Origin: an uncultured Flavobacterium sp.
GTDB taxonomy: Bacteria > Bacteroidota > Bacteroidia > Flavobacteriales > Flavobacteriaceae
Direction: 5' to 3'
Length of the DNA: 54,411 nucleotides
NCBI RefSeq assembly: GCF_946478785.1
Contig: NZ_CAMLDD010000032.1
Location: 1-54,411, forward strand
Shown here one piece after another: positions 38,541-47,190 of the stretch; position 1 is the first letter of the stretch, and every line of letters begins with the position of its first letter. The notes beneath the pieces are model-generated. The model did no database searches. It worked only from the letters and a program-made list of their open reading frames with translations, and was not told the origin of the DNA. A program made the position numbers and the translations under genes.

Positions 38541-40175
38541 TTATTTTATTTTAAGCACCATTGCAATATCGTTCGGGATAATCTTCGGTTTTGTAATTAC
38601 CAGTGAATCGGCATATTGCTTCCATGAAAGTTTTTCTTTATTGCCTAGGATCTGGATGCTTTTGATTTTCGCATTATTTTTATTTTTTCCTAACGATTTT
38701 AAGCAAATGTCATTAGATGGCACTCCTAAAAGAGTGGCGTAAAGAATTTTCCCATTTTGATTATAGCGGATATCATTAGCTGACAATTTTACTTTACCTT
38801 CATTAAAACTTTTGTACTCACCAGGTTTTACAGCATCTGAAGCTGGTCCCTCACCATAGAGCTTCCATGGTCGTGTATCAAAAATGCTTTCTTTGTTCAC
38901 ATCCATCCAGTCCGCTATTTTTTCAAGAATTGCAACCTCTTTATCATCGATTGTGCCGTCTCCCTTAACAGGAATGTTAAGCAGCAGGTTTCCGTTTTTA
39001 CTGACAATATCGACCAGCATGTGGATTACTGTAGCCGCAGATTTGTATCCATTATTTTCATAAACTGATTTACTGTAGTGCCAGTCGCCAATACAGGTAC
39101 AGGTTTGCCATGGGAGGTTTTCAATTTTATCCGGTGCTCCTCTTTCTACATCCCATACCATGCATTTTTTTTGTTCATCGTTCAGCATTTTCCCGAACAG
39201 GACAGCCTCCAGCTTGTTATTGTGGGTTGCCATATTATGGTTATAGAAATCAGCCGCAATTTTTAATCCTGCATCGCTTATTGGGTAAAGCGGCAATACG
39301 CTATCATCAAAATAAATCAAATCTGGATTGTATTTATGGATAAGGTCTATGGTACGATTATAGAATTTTTCACAGTAAGCCTGCGAAGGTATCGATGCGC
39401 AATTATTCCAATCCCACTGCCCCCAAAGAGCAAATATATCTTTATCGCTTCCTTTGCTTAAAGGATGGTTTTGAGCATAAAGTTCAGCTGGATCAAGATC
39501 TTCCCACCATGTTCCTTTACCATCGGCTTTGGTAAGTTTTCCGTCGTATGGGATTCCTGCAAATGCTCCATTTATATCTGATCGCTGAGCTGTTTCAAAC
39601 CACGTCCATGTATGTGAAGCGTGTACACTAAGTCCGAATGGAAGATTATATTTTTTTGCTGCATTAGCCCAACCAGTTACAATATCTTTCTTAGGTCCTA
39701 CACGTACGGAGTTCCACTCCTGATATTTGCTGTCCCATAAATCCAGATTGTCATGATGATTGGCCATAGCAAAGAAATATTGGGCTCCAGCACGTTTGTA
39801 CAGCGCTACTAGTTTTTCAGGATCCCAATTTTGGGCCTTCCAATCCTTAATGACTTCTTTAAACCCAACTTTGGATGGATGCCCATAATGTTCAACAAAC
39901 CATTTATATTGTTCACTGCCTTCGTTATACATGTGCCTTCCAAACCAGTCTCCCTGTTCCGGCTGGCATTGAGGTCCCCAATGCGCCCATATTCCGAACT
40001 TAGCATTTTGGAACCATTCCGGGGTTTTATATTGCTGTAAAGATTGCCATGTTGGCGCAAACTTTCCGGCAGCAACCGGTTTATTACCTTCCCTTATCGG
40101 AGATACATAATTTTCCTGAGCTGCCAAAAAATGTGAAAACAAAATACAAACCACTATAAATAGGTTAATTTTCAT
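38541..40175 (-). CDS. GH29 alpha-L-fucosidase, periplasmic
   Basis: Retaining alpha-L-fucosidase of 544 residues. Signal peptide about 1-19 (ends FLAAQ). The catalytic barrel carries the motifs WFQNAKFGIWAHWGPQ, HHDNLDLWDS, and the nucleophile Asp290 in NPDLIYFDDS; the short C-terminal beta domain follows. Length and architecture are typical. In this locus it would remove the terminal fucose of xyloglucan F side chains, feeding the mutarotase encoded just downstream. There is no sorting domain, so a periplasmic location is expected. 202 bp separate it from the T9SS protein downstream and 83 bp from GH74 upstream. Confidence 0.93.
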   Translation of the reverse strand: MKINLFIVVCILFSHFLAAQENYVSPIREGNKPVAAGKFAPTWQSLQQYKTPEWFQNAKFGIWAHWGPQCQPEQGDWFGRHMYNEGSEQYKWFVEHYGHPSKVGFKEVIKDWKAQNWDPEKLVALYKRAGAQYFFAMANHHDNLDLWDSKYQEWNSVRVGPKKDIVTGWANAAKKYNLPFGLSVHASHTWTWFETAQRSDINGAFAGIPYDGKLTKADGKGTWWEDLDPAELYAQNHPLSKGSDKDIFALWGQWDWNNCASIPSQAYCEKFYNRTIDLIHKYNPDLIYFDDSVLPLYPISDAGLKIAADFYNHNMATHNNKLEAVLFGKMLNDEQKKCMVWDVERGAPDKIENLPWQTCTCIGDWHYSKSVYENNGYKSAATVIHMLVDIVSKNGNLLLNIPVKGDGTIDDKEVAILEKIADWMDVNKESIFDTRPWKLYGEGPASDAVKPGEYKSFNEGKVKLSANDIRYNQNGKILYATLLGVPSNDICLKSLGKNKNNAKIKSIQILGNKEKLSWKQYADSLVITKPKIIPNDIAMVLKIK

Positions 40176-40258
40176 ATGTCTTTATATTTATACTTTTTTA
40201 AATCTCAACAAACAAACCTCGAAATCGTTCCATCAACATTGCTGACATAAAAAAATAT

Positions 40259-42691
40259 TTATTTTTTAATAATCTTAAATGATTTTGAGAAATTTAAGTT
40301 TACTCCTTCAACCTGCACTATGTATAACCCTGGTCTCAATAAAGACCCCATTAACAATTGTCCTGATTCAGGAGAGGATTCTGCTGCTTCTACTTTTTTT
40401 CCCATCATATCAAAAATGCTAACACGGATTGGTTCATCCGATTTTTTAGCTTCAACCTTAAAATCATTAGTAAATGGATTTGGATAAAAATCTATCAGAA
40501 AGTTTGACTCCTCTGAAAAATCATTTTTAGACAAGATAACAGAAGGATCCCAGTAAATTATGCCTCTTGCTCCGCCAGCACCCATATATACTCTTCCATC
40601 AACATTCATGTCCCCGATAAGCAATGGCGCACCCCCAAACTGATGGGCATCATCATTAATCCTGAGCCATGTAGCACCCTGATCTGTTGATCTAAAAAGA
40701 CCTGTGACACCTGACACGGTTCCCCAGATGAAAATAGTAGGATAGCTCGCTCCTGACATTGTTTTTCCTATGCCGATTGATTTGCAATACGTTACATTGG
40801 CAAGAGTTGTATAAGCCACCCCAGCATTGGTCGAGTATTTTAATCCATTGCCGGCAAGAGGCACCCAAATATGTCCTTCAAAACCGGGTACTGTCCGGAT
40901 CAAGACTGGTTGCCACGGATGATTCGCGGTTGACGATCCCGGCGTACCTGCTAATGAGAAATTAACTCCCTTATTGGAACTTCTAAACATCTCCCCTGTC
41001 CATGGATGGTATATGTAGAAATAATTTGAATTTACTTTGTCAGCTACAGGAGCAGCATCTCCGACGGATACACCCGAACAAGCAGACCAGCTCCCCCCGT
41101 TATTGGTCGAGTACCAGATAGTTGTGGATCCCCAAGGGCAATGCAGTATAGTGCTACCATCGGCGCTGATGTCTACCCTTCCTTGTACGCCCACGTTAGT
41201 GGCGGCACCCGTCCATGTAGTCCCCTTGTCGGTGGAATAGTAAACAACGTTTCCCCCGTTACTAATTCTTATTACTTTGTTTGGGTTGCCGGCAGCATAG
41301 GCAATGCTCGTATTATTAGTGCCACCCACAAGTTTAGCTGAATGTGAAGACGGAGGAGAAGTCAGTGATTCATGCACAAAGCCTCCTTCGTCTCCCAAAG
41401 CAGAAATAAACGGACCTCCCGGAATGCTTATTCCGTCAAGGAATGCTGTCTCTTCAAGTCCTACGACATCATATTTCCATAAAGGATTAGTGGCTGTAAT
41501 ATCGGAACAGGTGTATATTCCTCTTCCGCCAAGTACCCGCACTTTCGAAAGATTATCCTGGTCAAACTCAATACAGTCCATCCAGTTTAATCCACCGGCA
41601 TGCCATCCCATGCCATTATTATCGAAGGTAGCGTTGTTGCCGTTCTTAAGTGTCCAGGTCGACCCTCCATCGGTAGACAAGAAAATATAGTCTCCCCAGC
41701 CAGCACCAAACTGGTGGTTCCCATAATTGTTAAACGTAGAAACGATTACCCTGTTCACATTAGTGGGGTCTATACTTACTCCTCCGTATGCATAATCCTT
41801 CGATTGAACGGGTGTCACGCTCGTCCAGTTCCCTGTAGATGTGTTTAGTTTATATAACTTACCATTTCCATTGGTATCATCCCCACCTGCACCATCTGCG
41901 TAGGTAACATACATGGTAGTTCCCTGCAATGCAACCCGATGCGGCATAAAACTGGTGGTTGGTGAAATATCAGTAAAGCTGACCCCGCCATTCGTACTCT
42001 TGTAGATGTTCCCTCCGCCTGTGCGGGAAACTCCAATGTAGATGGTTTGACTAACGCCGTTTACAACACTGCTTGAAGGATCAAACAAAACAAAACATAT
42101 TCCATTCAAGTTTGGAGTTGTCGTTACGCCATTCCAGGCAAGGCTCCAGGTAAGTCCAGCATCGGTACTCTTCCATAATCCGTCAGCTCTGGTTCCGCAG
42201 AACAAGATATTACTGTTTTTGGGATCAACTGCAAGACGTTCTCCGTTACCTCGCCCGTTTCCATTTCCATGCGTTTTAAATTTGGAAGTGACATCAGTAT
42301 ACGTAAAGGTATTTCCTTTATCCGTAGATTTCAATATCGCTGTTCTTCCGAAGTTTGTATCTCTATTTCCGCAAAACATATAAACATTATTGGAATTCTG
42401 AGGATCAATTGCCAAAGCCTCCACAGCATATAATCCATGATCCGACTCCTTTAGCCAATCTAATAGCTGAATCCATTTATTGTTTACGGCATCCCAGCGA
42501 TAAGCCCCCCCCACATCCGTGCGGCAATACCTATCGCCAGATGTTTTGTGGGTAATGATTCCGGTTACAAATCCGCCTCCGCCGATGGGAGCATTCTTCC
42601 AGGTATAAGTCTGCGCATTTGTTAAAACAGAACTAAATACCAAAACAAGGTATAAAAAGAAAGTTTTTAAATTACATAGGTTGTTTTTCAT
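40259..42691 (-). CDS. Secreted GH74 endo-xyloglucanase with T9SS tail
   Basis: Inverting endo-enzyme specific for xyloglucan. Signal peptide 1-27. Residues 28-730 form two seven-bladed propellers with many Asp-box motifs (STDKGNTF, STDAGLTW, STDGGSTW, STDQGATW). The signature VTGIITHKTSGDRYCRTDVGGAYRWD contains the probable catalytic base Asp59; Asp372 in LNWMDCIEFD is the candidate acid. The C-terminal 80 residues are a T9SS domain (FYPNPFTNDFKVEA ... FKIIKK). Together with its adjacent paralogue (43568-46444) and the GH5 this is the strongest evidence that the locus targets xyloglucan. It lies 83 bp upstream of GH29. Confidence 0.93.
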   Translation of the reverse strand: MKNNLCNLKTFFLYLVLVFSSVLTNAQTYTWKNAPIGGGGFVTGIITHKTSGDRYCRTDVGGAYRWDAVNNKWIQLLDWLKESDHGLYAVEALAIDPQNSNNVYMFCGNRDTNFGRTAILKSTDKGNTFTYTDVTSKFKTHGNGNGRGNGERLAVDPKNSNILFCGTRADGLWKSTDAGLTWSLAWNGVTTTPNLNGICFVLFDPSSSVVNGVSQTIYIGVSRTGGGNIYKSTNGGVSFTDISPTTSFMPHRVALQGTTMYVTYADGAGGDDTNGNGKLYKLNTSTGNWTSVTPVQSKDYAYGGVSIDPTNVNRVIVSTFNNYGNHQFGAGWGDYIFLSTDGGSTWTLKNGNNATFDNNGMGWHAGGLNWMDCIEFDQDNLSKVRVLGGRGIYTCSDITATNPLWKYDVVGLEETAFLDGISIPGGPFISALGDEGGFVHESLTSPPSSHSAKLVGGTNNTSIAYAAGNPNKVIRISNGGNVVYYSTDKGTTWTGAATNVGVQGRVDISADGSTILHCPWGSTTIWYSTNNGGSWSACSGVSVGDAAPVADKVNSNYFYIYHPWTGEMFRSSNKGVNFSLAGTPGSSTANHPWQPVLIRTVPGFEGHIWVPLAGNGLKYSTNAGVAYTTLANVTYCKSIGIGKTMSGASYPTIFIWGTVSGVTGLFRSTDQGATWLRINDDAHQFGGAPLLIGDMNVDGRVYMGAGGARGIIYWDPSVILSKNDFSEESNFLIDFYPNPFTNDFKVEAKKSDEPIRVSIFDMMGKKVEAAESSPESGQLLMGSLLRPGLYIVQVEGVNLNFSKSFKIIKK

Positions 42692-42823
42692 AATAGGTGT
42701 ATGATTTTATAGTACTAATCAAAGCATTCGCTTAAAACTTTATTGTCTCTACTTTTCTTCCAAGTATATAAAAAATGAAAACGCGAAATGGTTAATCATA
42801 ATTTGTTGCATCAATTTAAAACG

Positions 42824-42891
42824 TTAACAAATAGGATTGGGATAAACCTTAATTGAAATGTCGTATAATTGAATCGATTCAGTCGCTGGCC
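42824..42891 (-). pseudogene. Decayed start of a T9SS sorting domain after the 181-residue gene
   Basis: Directly beyond the stop at 42892, read one base out of frame, the DNA encodes PATESIQLYDISIKVYPNP followed by IC and a stop. This matches LATESNQLTDNSIKVYPNPFAG of the paralogue at 37031-38338, so it is the linker and first strand of a lost sorting domain. Both a frameshift before it and a truncation after the YPNP motif separate it from a working tail. Confidence 0.82.
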
Positions 42892-43437
42892 TTACTGCTT
42901 CTTTCCAGTAATTTTAAAATTATCAAACATTATAGCATTCGCAATATTGGGATTCATTCTGAGGCTTATTGCATTATAATTTCCTGAAGGCAAGGCAACC
43001 AATTTTGTTTCTTTAGACCACCCTCCACCACTAGCAACTGTAGGTAGAGTTACCCAAGAAGCACCGCCATCAACACTTGCTTCAATTTTTGGTGCTACAG
43101 CATTTCCGGCTGCTTCAACAACAAATTCATAAGACAGGTTTAAATTTGTAAAACCAGCCACATTGATATTAGGTATGGTAACAGCAGCGCCTTTAGATTC
43201 TATTTTCAAATTATATTGCTCACCCCAGCCTTGACGCAAATTTATATTGGCATCGCCAGCAGTTTTTAGATCTATTCCACCACTCCATGTTCCAGCCTTT
43301 GTAGATGGTTTAAATTTATGCATTTGTTCATCACCAAGGATGGTAACATTTGATTCAAAATTTTCAGCATATATAGTTTGCTGTGCATTGGCTAACATCC
43401 CTGTTAGAGTAAAAAATAATAGTGTGATTTTTTTCAT
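42892..43437 (-). CDS. Single beta-sandwich protein, paralogue of the T9SS protein at 37 kb, sorting domain lost
   Basis: 181 residues with signal peptide (MKKITLLFFTLTGMLANAQ), nearly the same as in the gene at 37031-38338. The remaining sequence matches only domain 2 of that protein: IYAENFES, TWSGGIDLKTAGDANINLRQGW, NLNLSYEF, and MFDNFKITG at the end. It stops just where the paralogue continues into the T9SS tail, and remnants of that tail lie downstream in another frame (42824-42891). The product could still be exported to the periplasm, but not through T9SS. The gene lies between the two GH74 genes (200 and 130 bp gaps). Whether it still functions is unknown; no active site is visible. 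Confidence 0.75.
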   Translation of the reverse strand: MKKITLLFFTLTGMLANAQQTIYAENFESNVTILGDEQMHKFKPSTKAGTWSGGIDLKTAGDANINLRQGWGEQYNLKIESKGAAVTIPNINVAGFTNLNLSYEFVVEAAGNAVAPKIEASVDGGASWVTLPTVASGGGWSKETKLVALPSGNYNAISLRMNPNIANAIMFDNFKITGKKQ

Positions 43438-43567
43438 AATAATTTGTTCTTGAAGTTTATAATATTGATTAGAAATTAAGTAATAATTTGTTTAAATGAC
43501 ACATTGGAGGTTGTTAACGTTAAATTCTAATTATTCCAATGGGTCAATAGGTTTTAAAAGCAAGTTT

Positions 43568-46444
43568 TTATTTTTTAATAATCTTAAATGATTTTGAAAA
43601 ATTTACGTTTACTCCTTCTACTTGCACTATATACAATCCTGGTCTTAATGAAGACCCCATTAACAAATGTCCTGAATCAGGAGAGGATTCTGCTGCTTCT
43701 ACTATTTTCCCCGTCATGTCAAAAATATTTACACGAATTGGTTCATTCGATTTTGTAGCTTCAACCTTAAAATTATTAGTAAATGGATTTGGATAAAAAT
43801 CTATCGAAAAGTTTAGCTCCTCTGCAATATCATCTTTAGACACCAAATTCATTTTTGCAGTTTGAGTACCTACTATATTTATTGACCATTGCTGATTAAA
43901 ACTGCTACTTTGGCTCCATTGATATGAATCAGCACCATTGGTGGTATTGCCCATTCCATCAAGATACAGACCTGTAGCTTTATTCTTGAACTTAGTATAA
44001 CTTCCTACAGTTTCGCGTGTCCAATATTGTGCATCACTGCCACTATAACTATATTGCCCTGCAGTAGAACCATTTGAGAGCCTGTACATACCGTCAAGGT
44101 ATAAGTTTGAAGCACGATTCTTAAGCATCACATAGTTTCCAACCGTTTCTATTAACCATTGTTGTGCTGTTGAGCCGCTGTTAGCATATTGTCCTGCATT
44201 GGAACCATTGTCGAACCTGTACATACCATCCATCAGCAAATTGGTACCTCTATTGGCTAAAGTAACGTAGGACTCTGAAGGAACAGAAGCTGCTACAGGT
44301 TCCCAGTAAATTACGCCTCTTCCTATGCCAGGCCCCATATATACTCTTCCATCAACGTTCATGTCCCCAACAAGGAATGACGCACCTCCAAACTCATGGG
44401 CATCATCATTTATTCTGAGCCATGTAACACCCTGATCTGTTGATCTGAAAAGACCAGTGACACCTGACACCGTTCCCCAGATGAAAATAGTAGGATAGCT
44501 CGCTCCGGGCATTGTTTTTCCTATCCCGATAGATTTGCAGTAGGTTACATTGGCAAGTGTTGTATAAGCCACCCCGGCGTTGGTCGAGTATTTTAATCCA
44601 TTGCTGGCAAGAGGCACCCAAACATGCCCTTCAAAACCGGACACTGTCTGGATCAAGACTGATTCCCACGGATGGTTCGCATTAGATCTGCCCGGCATGC
44701 CTACAAGTGAGAAATTGACTCCCTTATCGGAGCTTCTGAACATCTCCCCTGTCCATGGATGGTATATGTAGAAATAATTTGGATTTACCTTGTCAGCCAC
44801 GGGAGCAGCATCTCCGACGGATACACCCGAACAGCCAGACCAGCTTACTCCATTATTAGTCGTGTACGAAGTAGTTGTGGATCCCCAGGAGCAATGCAGT
44901 ATAGTGCCTCCATCGGCGCTGATGTCTACCCTTCCTTGTAAGCCCACGTTTGTGGCGGTGCCCGTCCATGTAGCGCCCTTGTCGGTGGAATAGTAAACAA
45001 CGTTTCCCCCGTTACTAATTCGTACTACTTTGTTTGGATTGCCGGCAGCATAGGCAATGCTCGAATTATTAGAACCACCCACAAGTTTAGCTGAATGTGA
45101 AGACGGAGGAGAAGTCAGTGATTCATGCACAAAGCCTCCTTCGTCTCCCAAAGCAGAAATAAACGGACCTCCAGGAATACTTATCCCGTCAATGAATACT
45201 GTCTCTTCAAGTCCTACCACATCAAATTTCCATAAAGGATTAGTGGCTGTAATATCGGAACAGGTATATATTCCTCTTCCGCCGATTACCCGCACTTTCG
45301 AAAGGTTATCCTGATCAAACTCGATACAGTCCATCCAGTTTAATCCACCTTCATGCCATCCCATGCCATTATTATCGAAGGTAGCGTTGTTGCCGTTCTT
45401 AAGGGTCCAGGTCAAGCCTCCATCAGTAGACAAGAAAATAAAGTCTCCCCAGCCAGTACCAAACTGGTTGTTCGAGTAGATGTTGAATGTAGAAACAATT
45501 ACCCTGTTAACATTAGTTGGATCTATACTTACTCCTCCGTATGAATAATCCTTCGAATGAACGGGTGTAACGTTCGTCCAGGCCCCTGTTGAGGTGTTTA
45601 GTTTATATAACTTTCCATTTCCTTTGGTATCATCCCCGCCTGCACCATCCGCATAGGTAACATACATGGTAGTTCCCTGCAATGCAATCCGATGCGGCAT
45701 AAAACTGGTGGTTGGTGAAATGTCTGTAAAGCTAGCTCCACCATCTGTACTCTTGTAGATGTTCCCACCACCTGTGCGGGAAACTCCAATGTAGATGGTT
45801 TGACTAACGCCGTTTACAACACTGCCTGAAGGATCAAACAAAACAACACATATTCCATTCAAGGTTGGAGTTGTCGTTACGCCATTCCAGGCAACGTTCC
45901 AGGTAACACCAGCATCGGTACTCTTCCATAATCCGTCGGCCATAGTTCCGCAGAACAAAATATTACTGTTTTTGGGATCTACAGCGAGGCGTTCTCCGTT
46001 ACCTCGCCCGTTCCCAACTCCCTGCGTTGGAAATTTGGCAGTGACATCTGTATACGTGAACGTATTTCCTTTGTCAGTGGATTTTAATATCGCCGTTTTA
46101 CCATAGTTTGTATTTTTATTCCCGCAAAAAATATAAATATTATTGGCATTCTGCGGATCAATTGCCAAAGCGTCCACGCGATTAAATCCAAGTTCCGACT
46201 CATTTAGCCAGTCTAATATCGGAATCCATTTATTGTTTGCAGCATCCCAGCGAAAAGCTCCACCTATGTCCGTGCGGCAATACCTATCGCCAGATGTTTT
46301 ATGGGTAACAATCCCTGTCACAAATCCGCCTCCGCCGATGGGAGCATTCTTCCAGGTATAAGACTGCGCATTTGTTAAAACAAAGCAAAATATCAAAATA
46401 AGGTTTAAAAAGAAAGTTTTTAAATTACATAGGTGGTTTTTCAT
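43568..46444 (-). CDS. Secreted GH74 endo-xyloglucanase with ricin-type lectin domain and T9SS tail
   Basis: Paralogue of the GH74 at 40259-42691 with the same signal peptide type, same spacing of the proposed catalytic Asp residues (59 and 372) and long identical DNA stretches over the two propellers. It differs by an insertion of about 140 residues between the catalytic module and the sorting domain: a ricin B-like beta-trefoil (about 726-860) with three repeats (LLMDGMYR, LYLDGMYR, LYLDGMG; QQW/QYW motifs). The tail is a T9SS domain (FYPNPFTNNFKVEA ... FKIIKK). The lectin should help hold the enzyme on polymer or cell wall. The leader upstream of its start resembles that of the lectin-bearing GH44. 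Confidence 0.93.
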   Translation of the reverse strand: MKNHLCNLKTFFLNLILIFCFVLTNAQSYTWKNAPIGGGGFVTGIVTHKTSGDRYCRTDIGGAFRWDAANNKWIPILDWLNESELGFNRVDALAIDPQNANNIYIFCGNKNTNYGKTAILKSTDKGNTFTYTDVTAKFPTQGVGNGRGNGERLAVDPKNSNILFCGTMADGLWKSTDAGVTWNVAWNGVTTTPTLNGICVVLFDPSGSVVNGVSQTIYIGVSRTGGGNIYKSTDGGASFTDISPTTSFMPHRIALQGTTMYVTYADGAGGDDTKGNGKLYKLNTSTGAWTNVTPVHSKDYSYGGVSIDPTNVNRVIVSTFNIYSNNQFGTGWGDFIFLSTDGGLTWTLKNGNNATFDNNGMGWHEGGLNWMDCIEFDQDNLSKVRVIGGRGIYTCSDITATNPLWKFDVVGLEETVFIDGISIPGGPFISALGDEGGFVHESLTSPPSSHSAKLVGGSNNSSIAYAAGNPNKVVRISNGGNVVYYSTDKGATWTGTATNVGLQGRVDISADGGTILHCSWGSTTTSYTTNNGVSWSGCSGVSVGDAAPVADKVNPNYFYIYHPWTGEMFRSSDKGVNFSLVGMPGRSNANHPWESVLIQTVSGFEGHVWVPLASNGLKYSTNAGVAYTTLANVTYCKSIGIGKTMPGASYPTIFIWGTVSGVTGLFRSTDQGVTWLRINDDAHEFGGASFLVGDMNVDGRVYMGPGIGRGVIYWEPVAASVPSESYVTLANRGTNLLMDGMYRFDNGSNAGQYANSGSTAQQWLIETVGNYVMLKNRASNLYLDGMYRLSNGSTAGQYSYSGSDAQYWTRETVGSYTKFKNKATGLYLDGMGNTTNGADSYQWSQSSSFNQQWSINIVGTQTAKMNLVSKDDIAEELNFSIDFYPNPFTNNFKVEATKSNEPIRVNIFDMTGKIVEAAESSPDSGHLLMGSSLRPGLYIVQVEGVNVNFSKSFKIIKK

Positions 46445-46734
46445 AATTTAATGGTTTAATTGGTTAGATAGTATAGAAGCCCTTTAAATATTATTCTACT
46501 TTTTTGTTTCAAATTCTGAATCATCTGAACTCAAAAAAGCTTTATTGCCTTTCATCCTTGTTATTATGACAAACAAAGAAGCATGGAGATACATATGTGC
46601 TGTTGGTTACAAGACCAGCAACTGGAAAACAGACACTTACCCTATTTCCTTCTAGCAAATTAATAACCTTATGCTATAATTGGAAATTATGCATGTGATA
46701 CTATAAATTTAGATTTCATCAGCCCCCTATAGTC
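46445..46734. other. Intergenic region upstream of GH74
   Basis: 290 bp between the GH74 start and the GH5 pseudogene. It should hold the promoter and leader of the GH74 gene. Around 46551-46664 on the minus strand there is a stop-free stretch of about 37 codons of unknown origin. One copy of a 20-bp direct repeat lies at 46662-46681. Confidence 0.5.
46662..46681. repeat. 20-bp direct repeat, copy 1
   Basis: AATAACCTTATGCTATAATT occurs here and again, exactly, at 47159-47178. This copy lies 54 bp beyond the stop of the GH5 pseudogene; the other lies 13 bp beyond the stop of the intact GH5 gene. The pair is best read as duplicated 3' flanks. Confidence 0.9.
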
Positions 46735-47040
46735 TTACACTATTTCGCTTTCCTTGCCCCAGCTTGCATTACGATCAGGTTCAATACTGGAGTGATGTCC
46801 TATTCCCCAATAATAGAACATCTTACCCCAGCCAGCATCACCATCCATCACTATTGCAAGCTGAGCAGGATTACGATTCAGTAACTTATTACATGTACCC
46901 GGTCACCTTCAGATTCGGATTCCATGGTATTGCCAATATTTATTCCTAAATTCATTTTTGCTCGCTGAACTGCTCATTCCTTTTTCGTCAGGAGTTTTAG
47001 GTGTTAAATTGTATGAAAGATATAAATCCGCTCCCTGAGA
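46735..47040 (-). pseudogene. Degenerate GH5 copy with large internal deletion and frameshifts
   Basis: Minus-strand translation gives two blocks that match the intact GH5 gene at 47191-48657. From 47040 to about 46905: QGADLYLSYNLTPKTPDEKGMSSS then, one frame over, AKMNLGINIGNTMESESEGDR (intact: LGINFGNTMESEAEGDW). From about 46870 to 46735: LAIVMDGDAGWGKMFYYW, then SSIEPDRNA and SEIV-stop (intact: FTIVLDGDVSWGDMVYYW, STMEPERNA). About 180 codons between the blocks, including the acid/base Glu, are missing, and everything after the second block, including the nucleophile, is gone. It cannot encode an enzyme. Confidence 0.85.
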
Positions 47041-47158
47041 AAACCTTAACACTTCTAAACAACTCATCAATACAAGTAACACTCAGTATACCCCTACTGT
47101 AACAAAGAGGCTAATCTTCCCTGGACTGTTGAACAATTCACCAATCTCAGGGAAGAGA

Positions 47159-47178
47159 AATAACCTTATGCTATAATT
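47159..47178. repeat. 20-bp direct repeat, copy 2
   Basis: Exact second copy of the sequence at 46662-46681, 13 bp beyond the stop codon of the intact GH5 gene. Together the two copies enclose the GH5 pseudogene. Confidence 0.9.
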
Positions 47179-47190
47179 AAGACTATATCA

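Noticed and set aside
38524..38742. Plus-strand frame with a hydrophobic segment at the end of the GH29 gene
   Set aside because: It lies antisense to the conserved C-terminus of the fucosidase and has no supporting neighbours or family resemblance.
41304..41690. Long open frames antisense to the GH74 genes (also near 45057 and 22838)
   Set aside because: They are mirror frames of strongly conserved enzymes, lack their own context, and recur at the same place in both GH74 copies because the sense strand is conserved.
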